Part shown: positions 27,188 through 35,630 of the stretch, one piece after another
How positions within the stretch are numbered: position 1 is the first letter of the stretch
How the letters are laid out: each line of letters begins with the position of its first letter
Source: Oscillospiraceae bacterium
GTDB taxonomy: Bacteria > Bacillota > Clostridia > Oscillospirales > Oscillospiraceae
DNA length: 64,000 bases
Direction of reading: 5' to 3'
Assembly (NCBI GenBank): GCA_902787755.1
Contig: CADAHL010000004.1
Span: forward strand, 33,348 to 97,347
The notes under the pieces: model-generated
Database searches by the model: none
The model's input: only the letters and a program-made list of their open reading frames with translations
What the model was told of the DNA's origin: nothing
Position numbers and translations under genes: made by a program

Positions 27188-28496
27188 TGTGAAAAACCTC
27201 CTTCTCCCGCAAGGCGTCCAGGATCTCCAGCGAACGGCGGGAGATCTCGGCGTTTTTATTTCTCTTCCCCTTGACCCGATAGCCCAGGGGGCTGATGATA
27301 CCGAAGTTGATGTTCATGGGATCAAAGCGGCCCACGCTGCCGCCGGATATGTACAGGCCCAGAGCGCCGATGGCCGTCTCCTGGGGAAAGTCCACCGCCG
27401 GAAGGCCCAGAACCTCCGCCGCTGTCTCCACACCCACCAGCAGCCCGGAGGCCGCGGACTCCACATAGCCCTCCACGCCGGTCATCTGTCCGGCAAAGCG
27501 GATCCTGGGCTGGGAGCGCAGGCGGTAATAGCGGTCCAGCAGCTGGGGGCTGTTCAGATAGGTGTTGCGGTGCATGACGCCGTAGCGCACGAACTCCGCG
27601 TTCTTCAGCGCCGGGATCATGGAAAAGACCCGCCGCTGCTCGCCCCAGGTCAGGTGGGTCTGGAAGCCCACCAGATTGTACAGGGTGCCGTCGGCATTGT
27701 CCTTGCGCAGCTGCACCACCGCCCAGCTCTCTTCCCCGGTCCGGGGATCCCGCAGGCCCACCGGCTTCAGCGGGCCGTAGCGCAGGGTATCCACGCCCCG
27801 GCGGGCCATGACCTCCACAGGCATGCAGCCCTCAAAGACTCCGGCGTCGTCAAAGCCGTGGACCGGGGCCTCCTTGGCGGAGGCCAGCTCGGTCACAAAG
27901 GCCAGATACTCGTCCTTCGTCATAGGGCAGTTTACATAATCCGCCGTTCCCTTGTCGTAACGGGAGGCGAAGTAGGCCGATTCCATATCCACGCTCTCCA
28001 GGGTCACGATCGGGGCCACGGCGTCGTAAAAATGCAGGTCGCTGTCCGGGCAGAGCTCCGCGATCCTCTCGGCAATGGCGTCGCTGCTCAGAGGGCCGGT
28101 GGCCACGACCACAGTCCCCTCCGGGATCTCGGTCGCCTCTTCCCGGAGAATCTCAATGTTGGGATGCTCCTCCAGGGCCCGGGTGATGCTCCGGGCAAAG
28201 CCCTCCCGGTCCACGGCCAGGGCTCCGCCTGCTGGGACCCGATTTTCGTCGGCGGCGCGCATGATCAGCGAATCCAGCCGCCGCATCTCCTCCTTGAGAA
28301 GCCCCACGGCGTTGCTGAGCTCGTCGCTGCGCAGGGAGTTGGAGCAGACCAATTCCCCGAACCAGGGGGATTTATGGGCGGGCGTCATCTTTTCCGGCTT
28401 CATCTCCACCAGACGAACCCGGATCCCCCGCCGGGCCAGCTGCCAGGCGCATTCGCTGCCGGCCAGACCGGCGCCCAATACGGTCACAGTCTCCAT
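27171..28496 (-). CDS. trmFO: Methylenetetrahydrofolate--tRNA-(uracil-5-)-methyltransferase
   Basis: A 441-residue flavoprotein that makes ribothymidine at position 54 of tRNA using methylene-folate and FAD. The N-terminus carries the dinucleotide-binding motif VLGAGLAGSECAWQLARRG, followed by the TrmFO-specific stretch FGELVCSNSLRSD. C-terminal blocks GGSVGRFDPMNINFG and LGYRVKGKRNKN are typical. It lies three bases after topA, the common topA-trmFO order in Firmicutes. Confidence 0.96.
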   Translation of the reverse strand: METVTVLGAGLAGSECAWQLARRGIRVRLVEMKPEKMTPAHKSPWFGELVCSNSLRSDELSNAVGLLKEEMRRLDSLIMRAADENRVPAGGALAVDREGFARSITRALEEHPNIEILREEATEIPEGTVVVATGPLSSDAIAERIAELCPDSDLHFYDAVAPIVTLESVDMESAYFASRYDKGTADYVNCPMTKDEYLAFVTELASAKEAPVHGFDDAGVFEGCMPVEVMARRGVDTLRYGPLKPVGLRDPRTGEESWAVVQLRKDNADGTLYNLVGFQTHLTWGEQRRVFSMIPALKNAEFVRYGVMHRNTYLNSPQLLDRYYRLRSQPRIRFAGQMTGVEGYVESAASGLLVGVETAAEVLGLPAVDFPQETAIGALGLYISGGSVGRFDPMNINFGIISPLGYRVKGKRNKNAEISRRSLEILDALREKEVFHIEDHH

Positions 28497-28499
28497 GGC

Positions 28500-30812
28500 T
28501 TATTCCTTCGTCTCCGCCTTTTTCGTCCGGGTCCTGCCGGTCGAGGCGGACTTGGCGGTCTTCGCGCTCTTCGACGTGGTCTTTGCGGCGGTCTTCTTCG
28601 CCGTGCCGGTCTTGGCGGCCTTGGTGCTTCCCGAGCTGCGGGCGGTCTTCTTCCCGGTATCGGCAGAGGCCGCTGTGTCTTCCCCGTCAGCCTGGGCCGC
28701 GGGTTTTCTCTTGTATCCCCGTTTGTCCTCGGGAACGAAGTTTGCGCACTCCGGATTCACGCAGAAGGGCTTGGGCGCACCCCGGCCGGATTTCTTAAAC
28801 ATGGTCTTGCCGCAGGCCGGACAAAAGTCCTTGGTGGGCACGTCCCAGGTGATAAACCCGCAGTCGGTTCCCCGCTCGCAGGCATAGAACACATAGCCCT
28901 TCTTGGAGGTGCGCTTCAGGATCCGGCTGCCGCACTTGGGGCATTTACCCGGCATCTCCACCACGATGGGCTTGGTGAAGGTGCACTCCGGGAAGCCGGA
29001 GCAGGCCAGGAACTGGCCAAACTTGCCCTTCTTCACCACCAGCTGGCGTCCGCAGACCTCGCAGTATTCATCGCTGAGCACGTCGGGGACCTTGATGCGC
29101 ACCCCGTCCAGCTCGCTTTCGGCCTGCTCCAGTTCCTTGGAAAAGCCGCCGTAGAACTCGCTCAGGACCTGCTGCCAGGGGGTCTTCCCCTGCTCGATCC
29201 CGTCCAGCTCGCTCTCCATATGGTTGGTGAACTTCAGGTCCACGATATCCGCAAAATGTTCCCGCATCAGCTGGGTCACCACCTCGCCCAGAGGCGTGGG
29301 CTTCAGATAGCGCCCCTCCTTGACCACATAGTCGTGGGCCGTGATGGTGGTGATGGTGGGGGCGTAAGTGGAGGGACGGCCGATGCCCTTCTCCTCCATG
29401 GCCCGGATGAGCGTCGCCTCGGTATAGCGGGCGGGAGGCTGGGTAAACTGCTGATCCGGCTGCATCTTGGTCAGCTCGAGCCGCTCGCCCTCATGCAGGG
29501 ACGGCAGCGGGTTGGACAGCTCGCTGCTCTCCTCATCCCGGGCCTCCTCATAGACCGCGGTATAGCCGGGGAATTTCAGCTCCGAGTAGTTGGCCCGGAA
29601 ATTATAGCCCGCGGACTCCACCTCCACAGCCACGTTGTCATAGACGGCGTTGGCCATCTGGCAGGCGGTAAAGCGGCCCCAGATCAGCCGGTACAGGCGG
29701 TACTGCTCCTGGGTCAGATCCTTGCGCACCCGCTCGGGCGACAGGGTCACGTCTGTGGGACGAATGGCCTCGTGGGCGTCCTGGGCGCCAGCCTTGGTCT
29801 TGAAGCGCCGGGGCTGGCCGGGATAATACTCCGGGCCGTAGTGGCCGACGATGTAGTCCCTGGCCGCGGCCAGCGCCTCGTCGGACAGACGCAGGGAGTC
29901 GGTACGCATATAGGTGATGAGGCCGATGGTCCCCTGACCGCTGATCTCCACGCCCTCATAGAGCTGCTGGGCGATGGACATGGTGCGCCGGGGCGTCATG
30001 GAAAGGCGGCGGGAGGCCTCCTGCTGCAGGGTGGAGGTGATGAACGGAGGCGCGGGGCTGCGCTGCTTCTCTCCCCGTTTCACGGAGGAGACGGTGAAGG
30101 GCGCTTCCTTCGTGGCCTCGATGACCCGATCCACGTCCTCCCGGCTCTTGAGCTCCTGCTTTTTGTCGCCCCGGCCATAGAACCGGGCGGTAAAGCTGCC
30201 GCCGTCGTCCCGGGACAGGAAGGCGTCCAGGAGCCAATACTCCTCCTTGACGAAATTCCGGATCTCCTCCTCTCGGTCCACCACCATCCGGGTAGCTACC
30301 GACTGGACCCGGCCCGCGGACAGGCCCCGCTTCACCTTGCGCCAAAGCAGAGGCGACAGGGTATAGCCCACGATCCGGTCCAGCACCCGGCGGGCCTGCT
30401 GGGCGTCCACCAGGTCCTGATCAATGTCCCGGGGCTTCCGAATGCTCTCGGTGACCACACGCTTGGTGATCTCATTGAAGGTCACCCGGCGGGCCTTTTC
30501 GTCCGGCAGCTCCAGCAGCTCCTTCAGGTGCCAGGAGATCGCCTCGCCCTCGCGGTCAGGGTCCGTGGCCAGATAGACGGTCCCGGCGCTCTTGGCGTCC
30601 TTCTTCAGCTGGTTGATGAGCTCGGACTTGTCCCGGACAGGGATATACTCCGGCTGAAAGCCGTGCTCTATATCTACACCCAGACGGCTCTTGGGCAGAT
30701 CCCGCAGGTGGCCCATAGACGCCGTGACCTTATAATCTCCCCCCAGATAGCGCTCGATGGTCTTGGCTTTTGCCGGGGACTCCACGATCACCAGGTCTTT
30801 CCGTTTTGCCAT
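28500..30812 (-). CDS. topA: DNA topoisomerase I
   Basis: A 770-residue type IA topoisomerase that relaxes negative supercoils. The TOPRIM part begins LVIVESPAKAKTIERYLG and has the acidic DPDREGE (84-90). The catalytic tyrosine is Tyr301 in GLITYMRTDS. Three C4 zinc-ribbon-like repeats follow (CEVCGRQL, CPKCGSRIL, CPACGKTM). After them comes an extended Lys/Ala/Thr-rich tail of about 70 residues, which is expected to bind DNA without a fold. It sits between dprA and trmFO. Confidence 0.97.
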   Translation of the reverse strand: MAKRKDLVIVESPAKAKTIERYLGGDYKVTASMGHLRDLPKSRLGVDIEHGFQPEYIPVRDKSELINQLKKDAKSAGTVYLATDPDREGEAISWHLKELLELPDEKARRVTFNEITKRVVTESIRKPRDIDQDLVDAQQARRVLDRIVGYTLSPLLWRKVKRGLSAGRVQSVATRMVVDREEEIRNFVKEEYWLLDAFLSRDDGGSFTARFYGRGDKKQELKSREDVDRVIEATKEAPFTVSSVKRGEKQRSPAPPFITSTLQQEASRRLSMTPRRTMSIAQQLYEGVEISGQGTIGLITYMRTDSLRLSDEALAAARDYIVGHYGPEYYPGQPRRFKTKAGAQDAHEAIRPTDVTLSPERVRKDLTQEQYRLYRLIWGRFTACQMANAVYDNVAVEVESAGYNFRANYSELKFPGYTAVYEEARDEESSELSNPLPSLHEGERLELTKMQPDQQFTQPPARYTEATLIRAMEEKGIGRPSTYAPTITTITAHDYVVKEGRYLKPTPLGEVVTQLMREHFADIVDLKFTNHMESELDGIEQGKTPWQQVLSEFYGGFSKELEQAESELDGVRIKVPDVLSDEYCEVCGRQLVVKKGKFGQFLACSGFPECTFTKPIVVEMPGKCPKCGSRILKRTSKKGYVFYACERGTDCGFITWDVPTKDFCPACGKTMFKKSGRGAPKPFCVNPECANFVPEDKRGYKRKPAAQADGEDTAASADTGKKTARSSGSTKAAKTGTAKKTAAKTTSKSAKTAKSASTGRTRTKKAETKE

Positions 30813-30821
30813 TGTTGTTCC

Positions 30822-32033
30822 TCACTTCAATTTAATATTCAGCACGATGCGCATGCCGGGCTCCCGTCGGATATAGCCCTTGATCTGCAGTACGGTCAGT
30901 TGGGCCAGAACCGTGGCGGTAGACAGCCCGGTGGCTTCGATGATATCGTCGATATGGGTGGCGTTCTTCTCGACCGCCGTAAGGATCTTCAGCTGATCCT
31001 CGCTGAGAACGGCCAGCTGATCCCGAAGATTTTTGGCCGCCTCCGGCTTCGGATCGGGCTCCGCAGCGGGAGCCGACACAGGCTGCGCCTTCCCGGCGGC
31101 TTTTTCGAGCTCCGGGGCCTCTCCGGGCAGCTCCGGCGGCTGCAGATCCGCAGACACCCGCTTCATTCTGCCCGGATACAGGGCTTCAAATTCGCTCATC
31201 ACGTCCCAGCCGCAGGTGGCCAGGGCCGCTCCGTCCCGAATGAGCGACAGGGTCCCGGCGCTGTTTTCCGCGTCGGCGTTGCCGGGGACGGCGAAGATCT
31301 CCTTCCCCTGCTCCAGCGCCTCCTCGGCAAAGAGCAGCGCGCCGCTTTTTGCCGGCGCTTCGACCACCACCACGCCCACGCTGAGCCCTGCGGCGATTCG
31401 GTTCCGCTCCCGGAAATGATGCCTCTGGGAAGGGGTTCCCGGCGCATACTCGCTGATGAGCACGCCTCCGGTGGTCACCACATCCCGGGCCAGGGAGCTG
31501 TTTTCCCGGTCGATCTCGGTCCCCAGGACCGCCAGCACGGTGCCGTCGGCCTGGAGAGCGCCCCGGGCCGCCATGGCGTCGATGCCCTGGGTCAGGCCGG
31601 AAAGGATAAGTCCTCCGCTCCGGGCGATCTGATAGGACAGGGTCCTGGCCATCTTGAGCCCATAGGGGCTGGCCCGGCGGGTACCGATCACCGCGATCGC
31701 CGGTTCAGAATCCAGAGAGGGCAGATTTCCTCTGAGATACAGCACCGCAGGCGGGGAGCTGATCTGCCGCAGTCGGGAGGGATAGGCGCTGTCACGATAG
31801 GTGACGATACGCAGATCCTGCTCCTGACAGGACCGCAGCGCCTGATAGGCCCGGTCCAGGTCCCGTCTCTCCAGCAGGCTTCGATCTCTCTGACTGAGAT
31901 TCAGCCCGTCAAAGGCCTCTCTCGGCGCGTGAAAAATCTCCTCCGCGTCGCCGAAGCAGTCCAACAGCTGGGCCTGGGCCGATATACCGAAGCCCGCGGT
32001 AGACAGCCAAAGCCAGTATTCCAGGTCCGCCAC
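30822..32033 (-). CDS. dprA: DNA processing protein DprA
   Basis: A 403-residue DprA/Smf protein that loads RecA on incoming single-stranded DNA. It has an N-terminal SAM-like region, the Rossmann-like core with AVIGTRRASPYG, SGLTQGIDAMAARGAL and the family stretch HHFRERNRIAAGLS, a linker of about 50 Pro/Glu/Ala residues, and a C-terminal winged helix (DDIIEATGLSTATVLAQLTVL). DprA is widespread in bacteria that are not known to be transformable, so competence is not implied. It is in an operon with topA. Confidence 0.95.
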   Translation of the reverse strand: MADLEYWLWLSTAGFGISAQAQLLDCFGDAEEIFHAPREAFDGLNLSQRDRSLLERRDLDRAYQALRSCQEQDLRIVTYRDSAYPSRLRQISSPPAVLYLRGNLPSLDSEPAIAVIGTRRASPYGLKMARTLSYQIARSGGLILSGLTQGIDAMAARGALQADGTVLAVLGTEIDRENSSLARDVVTTGGVLISEYAPGTPSQRHHFRERNRIAAGLSVGVVVVEAPAKSGALLFAEEALEQGKEIFAVPGNADAENSAGTLSLIRDGAALATCGWDVMSEFEALYPGRMKRVSADLQPPELPGEAPELEKAAGKAQPVSAPAAEPDPKPEAAKNLRDQLAVLSEDQLKILTAVEKNATHIDDIIEATGLSTATVLAQLTVLQIKGYIRREPGMRIVLNIKLK

Positions 32034-32054
32034 AGCCCCTCGCCCCCTCTGTTT

Positions 32055-32801
32055 TTATCTCGCCATCTCCCACATCAGCACGGAAGCCGCCACCGCCGCG
32101 TTCAGCGATTCGCTCTCCGGCTGCATGGGAATGATCACACACTGTCTGCACAGTTCCAGCAGCTCCGGGCTCAGGCCATGGCCCTCGCTGCCCACGGCCA
32201 CAGCCGCGTGTTTCAGATCCAGCGTCCGCAGATCCGCCGCGTTCTGGTGCAGGGCCGCGCCGTACAGGGGCAGTCTCTGATCCCGCAGGAAGTCCGGCAG
32301 GGCCTCCCGCCGCAGCCCGAGAACCGTCTGGCGGAAGATTGCGCCCATGGTGGAGCGTACGGTCTTGGGATGATACAGATCCGCACAGTCCTCCAGCAGG
32401 ATCACGGCGCCGATGCCGAACGCATTGGCGGTGCGGATCACCGTCCCCACGTTCCCCGGGTCCTGAACGCCCTCCAGGATCAGGGCGTTTTTCAGCTTAC
32501 CCGGCTTGGTGCAGCCCCGGATGGCCACGGTAAACACCGGGCCGGGACTGTTTTTCATGGGGCTGACGTAGTCGAACAGCTCTGCGGGCAAAACATACTG
32601 CTCCGCGCCGGGAAGGTCCCGGTCTTCCGGCCGCTCCTTCCAGGCAACGCGCAGGATCTTTGCTCCCGAGGCCAGCGCTTCGTCCAGCATTTTCAGGCCG
32701 TCGCAAAGGTATTCCCCGGAAAGGCGCCTGGCTTCGCTGTCGGAGGACAGCTCCCGAAAGTGCCGGATCATAGGATTTTTCCTGGATGTGATCGTCTCCA
32801 A
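32055..32801 (-). CDS. TrmH/SpoU-family RNA 2'-O-methyltransferase
   Basis: About 248 residues. The SpoU signature is present as LILEGVQDPGNVGTVIRTA (near residue 105) with the knot motifs VAVGSEGHGLSP and IPMQPESESLNAAVAASVL. An N-terminal substrate-binding domain (RKNPMIRHFRELSS) is typical of the rRNA methyltransferases TsnR/RlmB. The target nucleotide cannot be named. No ATG is available; I choose the TTG at 32801 because GGAAGGAG lies 11 bases upstream; a GTG at 32813 would touch the ribosome binding site. It is the first gene of the 13-gene operon. Confidence 0.88.
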   Translation of the reverse strand: METITSRKNPMIRHFRELSSDSEARRLSGEYLCDGLKMLDEALASGAKILRVAWKERPEDRDLPGAEQYVLPAELFDYVSPMKNSPGPVFTVAIRGCTKPGKLKNALILEGVQDPGNVGTVIRTANAFGIGAVILLEDCADLYHPKTVRSTMGAIFRQTVLGLRREALPDFLRDQRLPLYGAALHQNAADLRTLDLKHAAVAVGSEGHGLSPELLELCRQCVIIPMQPESESLNAAVAASVLMWEMAR

Positions 32802-32837
32802 ACGCTCAGACACTCCTTCCCACAGTAATACAGCGTA

Positions 32838-32866
32838 ATGATACACAGTTTTTTCCGGTTTTTCAA
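32838..32866 (-). promoter_or_regulatory. Sigma-A promoter for the 13-gene housekeeping operon
   Basis: On the minus strand TTGAAA (32861-32866), a 17-base spacer and TATCAT (32838-32843). It lies about 30 bases before the first gene and is the only promoter I could see with good spacing for the run that ends at leuS. Confidence 0.7.
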
Positions 32867-32903
32867 GTCCCTACTTTATAATATTTATTTTCCGGTCCGG
32901 CAT

Positions 32904-32948
32904 AAAAAACCGGACCCGAGGCGGCGCTTCACCGCTTCGGATCCGGTT
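32904..32948 (-). terminator. Terminator after the uxaB/gltD chimera
   Basis: On the minus strand AACCGGATCCGAAGCGG and CGCCTCGGGTCCGGTT form an interrupted stem, followed by TTTTT. It ends the ten-gene glycogen-hexuronate unit and is separated from the divergent-facing promoter of the next operon by about 38 bases of featureless AT-rich sequence. Confidence 0.85.
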
Positions 32949-32969
32949 CGGATCTGTTTTGTTCTTCTG

Positions 32970-34145
32970 TTACATGACCTGCTCGGCCAGGACGGAGGGT
33001 TCCACCGCCTCCTGGATGGGAAGCTGGCTGAAGGCAGAGGGCTCCGGCATGGGCAGGGACTGCATATAGGCGTGCATGGCTTCGGCCACGCGCTTGCCGT
33101 TGGCCACCGCCTCCACCACGGTCCGTGCGCCGTGGGCCGCGTCTCCGGCGGCGAACACACCGGGCCGGGAGGTCCGGCCGTCCTCATCCGCCACCAGCAG
33201 CCCGGAGGGCTTGGTGCCGATATCGGCGGTGCCGCTGACGATGCTGCCTCCCAGCTCCTGACTGACGGCCACGATGACGCCGGTGCAGGGATAGCGCTTC
33301 TCGGAGCCGGGTACGGGGCGCAGCTTGCCTTCCTCATCGAACTCGCTGTCGGCGAAGACCACGCTGTCCTCCAGGATCTCCACCGGCACCTTCATCATCT
33401 CGAAGGTCACACCCTCCAGCTTGGCATAGCTGGACTCATACTGGCTTGCAGCGATCTTGTCCCGACGGTTGAACACCGTCACATACCGGGCCCCCTGGCG
33501 GATCGCCGTGCGGGCGCAGTCCATGGCGGAGTTGCCGGAGCCGATGACGATGACCCGCTCGCCCAGGCGGAAGGCCTCTGGACAGGCCAGGTAGTTGATG
33601 GCGAAGGCCACATGGCCCAGGCTCTCGCCCTTGATGTGCAGGCTGCGGGGCTTCCACAGGCCGGCGCCCACGAACACGCTCTGGTAGCCGTCCCGGAACA
33701 TATCGTCGATGGTAATGGAGCCGCCGATGGTGGTGTTGGAGATCACGAAGCGCAGCTCGGGATTTCTGGCGCAGTCCAGCAGCTTCTCCCAGTCCCGTTT
33801 GGGATCCAGGCAGCGGGAAGCGGCGGAGATGGCCCGGGTGTGCTCCACGGGCTGACCGTTCTCCCGGCCCAGGAGGATCAGGGTGTAGAGACCGTCCTGC
33901 TCCGAGAAGCGGTCCGCGGCCTCGGGATGACCGCCCCGGGGCTGGACCAGAACGACCTTGGCGTTGAAGCCGGCCTTCTCGTTCATCAAGTCGATGAAAT
34001 TGTCCGCAAAAGCCCGGAGGAAACTGCCCTCGCCGAACTGCACGATCTTCTCCGGCGCGTCCTTGAGCAGATAGCCCTTGTAGCCCAGCTTTTCCAGCGT
34101 CTCAAACGATAATCTTTCCTTAGTGAAAACCTCTTCAGATCTCAA
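32970..34145 (-). pseudogene. Chimera: N-terminal third of tagaturonate reductase UxaB fused to C-terminal half of a GltD-like oxidoreductase
   Basis: A continuous 391-codon frame with two unrelated halves. Residues 1-~138 match UxaB (altronate oxidoreductase): VQFGEGSFLRAFADNF, SEQDGLYTLILLG, and NPELRFVISNTT. From residue ~137 on it matches the second half of GltD/NfnA-type flavoproteins: IGGSITIDDMFRDGYQSVF, GESLGHVAFAINYL, the nucleotide site VIVIGSGNSAMDCA, and the FAD-closing GVFAAGDAAHGARTV. The UxaB catalytic and substrate domain is missing, and so are the Fe-S domain and first FAD half of GltD. Both enzymes should be dead. The switch occurs at an Asn-Thr-Thr word (AACACCACC, 33729-33737) that plausibly existed in both parents. 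The only N-terminal start is a TTG overlapping the end of uxaC, where uxaB belongs. Confidence 0.8.
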
Positions 34146-35568
34146 AATAACGCTCTGCGTTCTTGAAGCATACGCCCTCTACGATACGCCGCAGCGCTTT
34201 CTCGTCGTTGGGATACTCCCCGTTCTCCACCCAGTTGCCCACCAGGTTGCAGAAGATACGGCGGAAGTAGTCGTGCCGGGCATAGCTGAGGAAGGAGCGG
34301 GAGTCGGTGAGCATGCCCACGAAGTTGCCCAGCAGGCCCAGGTTGGCCAGGGACTTCATCTGGGCTTCCATGCCGGACTTGGTGTCGTTGAACCACCAGG
34401 CGGAGCCGTGCTGGATCTTGCCCGGCACCTCATCGGACTGGAAGCAGCCGATCAGGGTGCCCAGCTGCTCGTTGTCGGCGGGGTTCAGGGAATAGAGAAT
34501 GGTCTTGGGGCACTCGCCGGTCTCATCCAGCGCGGACAGCAGGGCCGCGATATCGCCGCCGCAGGTGTTCTGGGCGATCATGTCGAAGCCGGTGTCGGGG
34601 CCCAGAAGACGGTACATCCGGGTGTTCATGTTTCTCAGGCAGGAGTAGTGCAGCTGCATGGCGATGCCCAGACGATGGTACGCCCGGCCCAGATGCAGCA
34701 GAACGGCGGTCTGGTATTTCTCCGCCTCTTCCACGCTCACGCTCTCGCCCGCCATGGCCTTGCGGAAGGCAGCCTCCACCTCTTCCTCCGGAGCCGGACG
34801 GAAGGGGATGTAATCCAGGCCGTGATCGCTGGCCCGGCAGCCCATGGCCTTGAAGAACTCCAGGCGCTCCGTCAGGGCGTCCATGACCTCACGGGCGCTC
34901 TCCAGCTTCTCCTTGCCCACGCTCCCGGCCAGCTTGCCGACGTATTCCACAAAGCCGGGCTTGGAGATATTGATGGCCTTGTCCGGGCGGAAGGAGGGGC
35001 AGACCTTGACCTTGATGCTGGGATCCTCGGCGATCTTCTTGTGCCACTCCAGGGAGTCGATGGGGTCGTCGGTGGTGCCGATCATGGCGACTCTGGCCTT
35101 CTCGATAATGCCCCGCACGGTCAGGTTTGGATCGTTCTGCAGCTTGTCGTTGCAGAAATTCCAGGCCTCCTCGGCATTCTCCAGGGTCAGGGGCTTATCG
35201 TAGCCGAAGAACTGGCGCAGCTCCAGGTTGCACCAGTGATACATGGGGTTGCCAATGGCCATCTGCAGAGCCTCCACGAACTTCAGGAAGCGCTCATAGG
35301 CGGGCTTGTCTCCGGTGACATACTCCTCCGGCACGCCGTTGGAGCGCATCACGCGCCACTTGTAATGGTCGCCGAAGTAGCTGCCGTCCGGATTCTGGCC
35401 GCCCAGCCAGACCTCTACCAGGTTGTTGAAGCGGCGGTTTTCATAGATTTCCCGGGGAGAGATGTGGCAGTGGTAGTCCACCAGGGGCTGCTCCTCGGCG
35501 TAGTCGTGGAACAGGTGGCGGGCGGTCTCCGTCTCCAGGATAAAATCGCGGTCCATAAATGCTCTCAT
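34135..35568 (-). CDS. uxaC: Glucuronate (uronate) isomerase
   Basis: A 477-residue enzyme that isomerises D-glucuronate to D-fructuronate and D-galacturonate to D-tagaturonate in the cytoplasm. Typical blocks are PLVDYHCHISPREIYEN (metal-binding His pair), MIGTTDDPIDSLEWH, RASDHGLDY and the C-terminal GMLTDSRSFLSYARHDYFRRI. Length matches the family (~470). It lies after the two KDG kinase genes and before the uxaB-derived chimera, whose start it overlaps, so uxaB was its original partner for the next reduction step. Confidence 0.96.
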   Translation of the reverse strand: MRAFMDRDFILETETARHLFHDYAEEQPLVDYHCHISPREIYENRRFNNLVEVWLGGQNPDGSYFGDHYKWRVMRSNGVPEEYVTGDKPAYERFLKFVEALQMAIGNPMYHWCNLELRQFFGYDKPLTLENAEEAWNFCNDKLQNDPNLTVRGIIEKARVAMIGTTDDPIDSLEWHKKIAEDPSIKVKVCPSFRPDKAINISKPGFVEYVGKLAGSVGKEKLESAREVMDALTERLEFFKAMGCRASDHGLDYIPFRPAPEEEVEAAFRKAMAGESVSVEEAEKYQTAVLLHLGRAYHRLGIAMQLHYSCLRNMNTRMYRLLGPDTGFDMIAQNTCGGDIAALLSALDETGECPKTILYSLNPADNEQLGTLIGCFQSDEVPGKIQHGSAWWFNDTKSGMEAQMKSLANLGLLGNFVGMLTDSRSFLSYARHDYFRRIFCNLVGNWVENGEYPNDEKALRRIVEGVCFKNAERYFEI

Positions 35569-35591
35569 AGGAGAATCAATCCTTTCATAGC

Positions 35592-35625
35592 GATCTGTTC
35601 AGCCCCTCGGGGAGCTGAACAGATC
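35592..35625 (-). other. Long intercistronic hairpin between kdgK and uxaC
   Basis: GATCTGTTCAGC (35592-35603) and GCTGAACAGATC (35614-35625) form a perfect 12-bp stem. No T-run follows on the minus strand, so it looks like an mRNA processing or stability element inside the operon, not a terminator. Confidence 0.6.
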
Positions 35626-35630
35626 AGGTT

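Noticed and set aside
27153-32828. A very long open frame on the plus strand, opposite trmFO, topA, dprA and the methyltransferase
   Set aside because: It has no recognisable motifs, is rich in His/Gly/Gln/Leu as expected from reading GC-rich genes backwards, and covers four well-identified genes. Similar antisense frames opposite spoIIIE, leuS, glgB/glgA and the surface proteins were dropped for the same reason.
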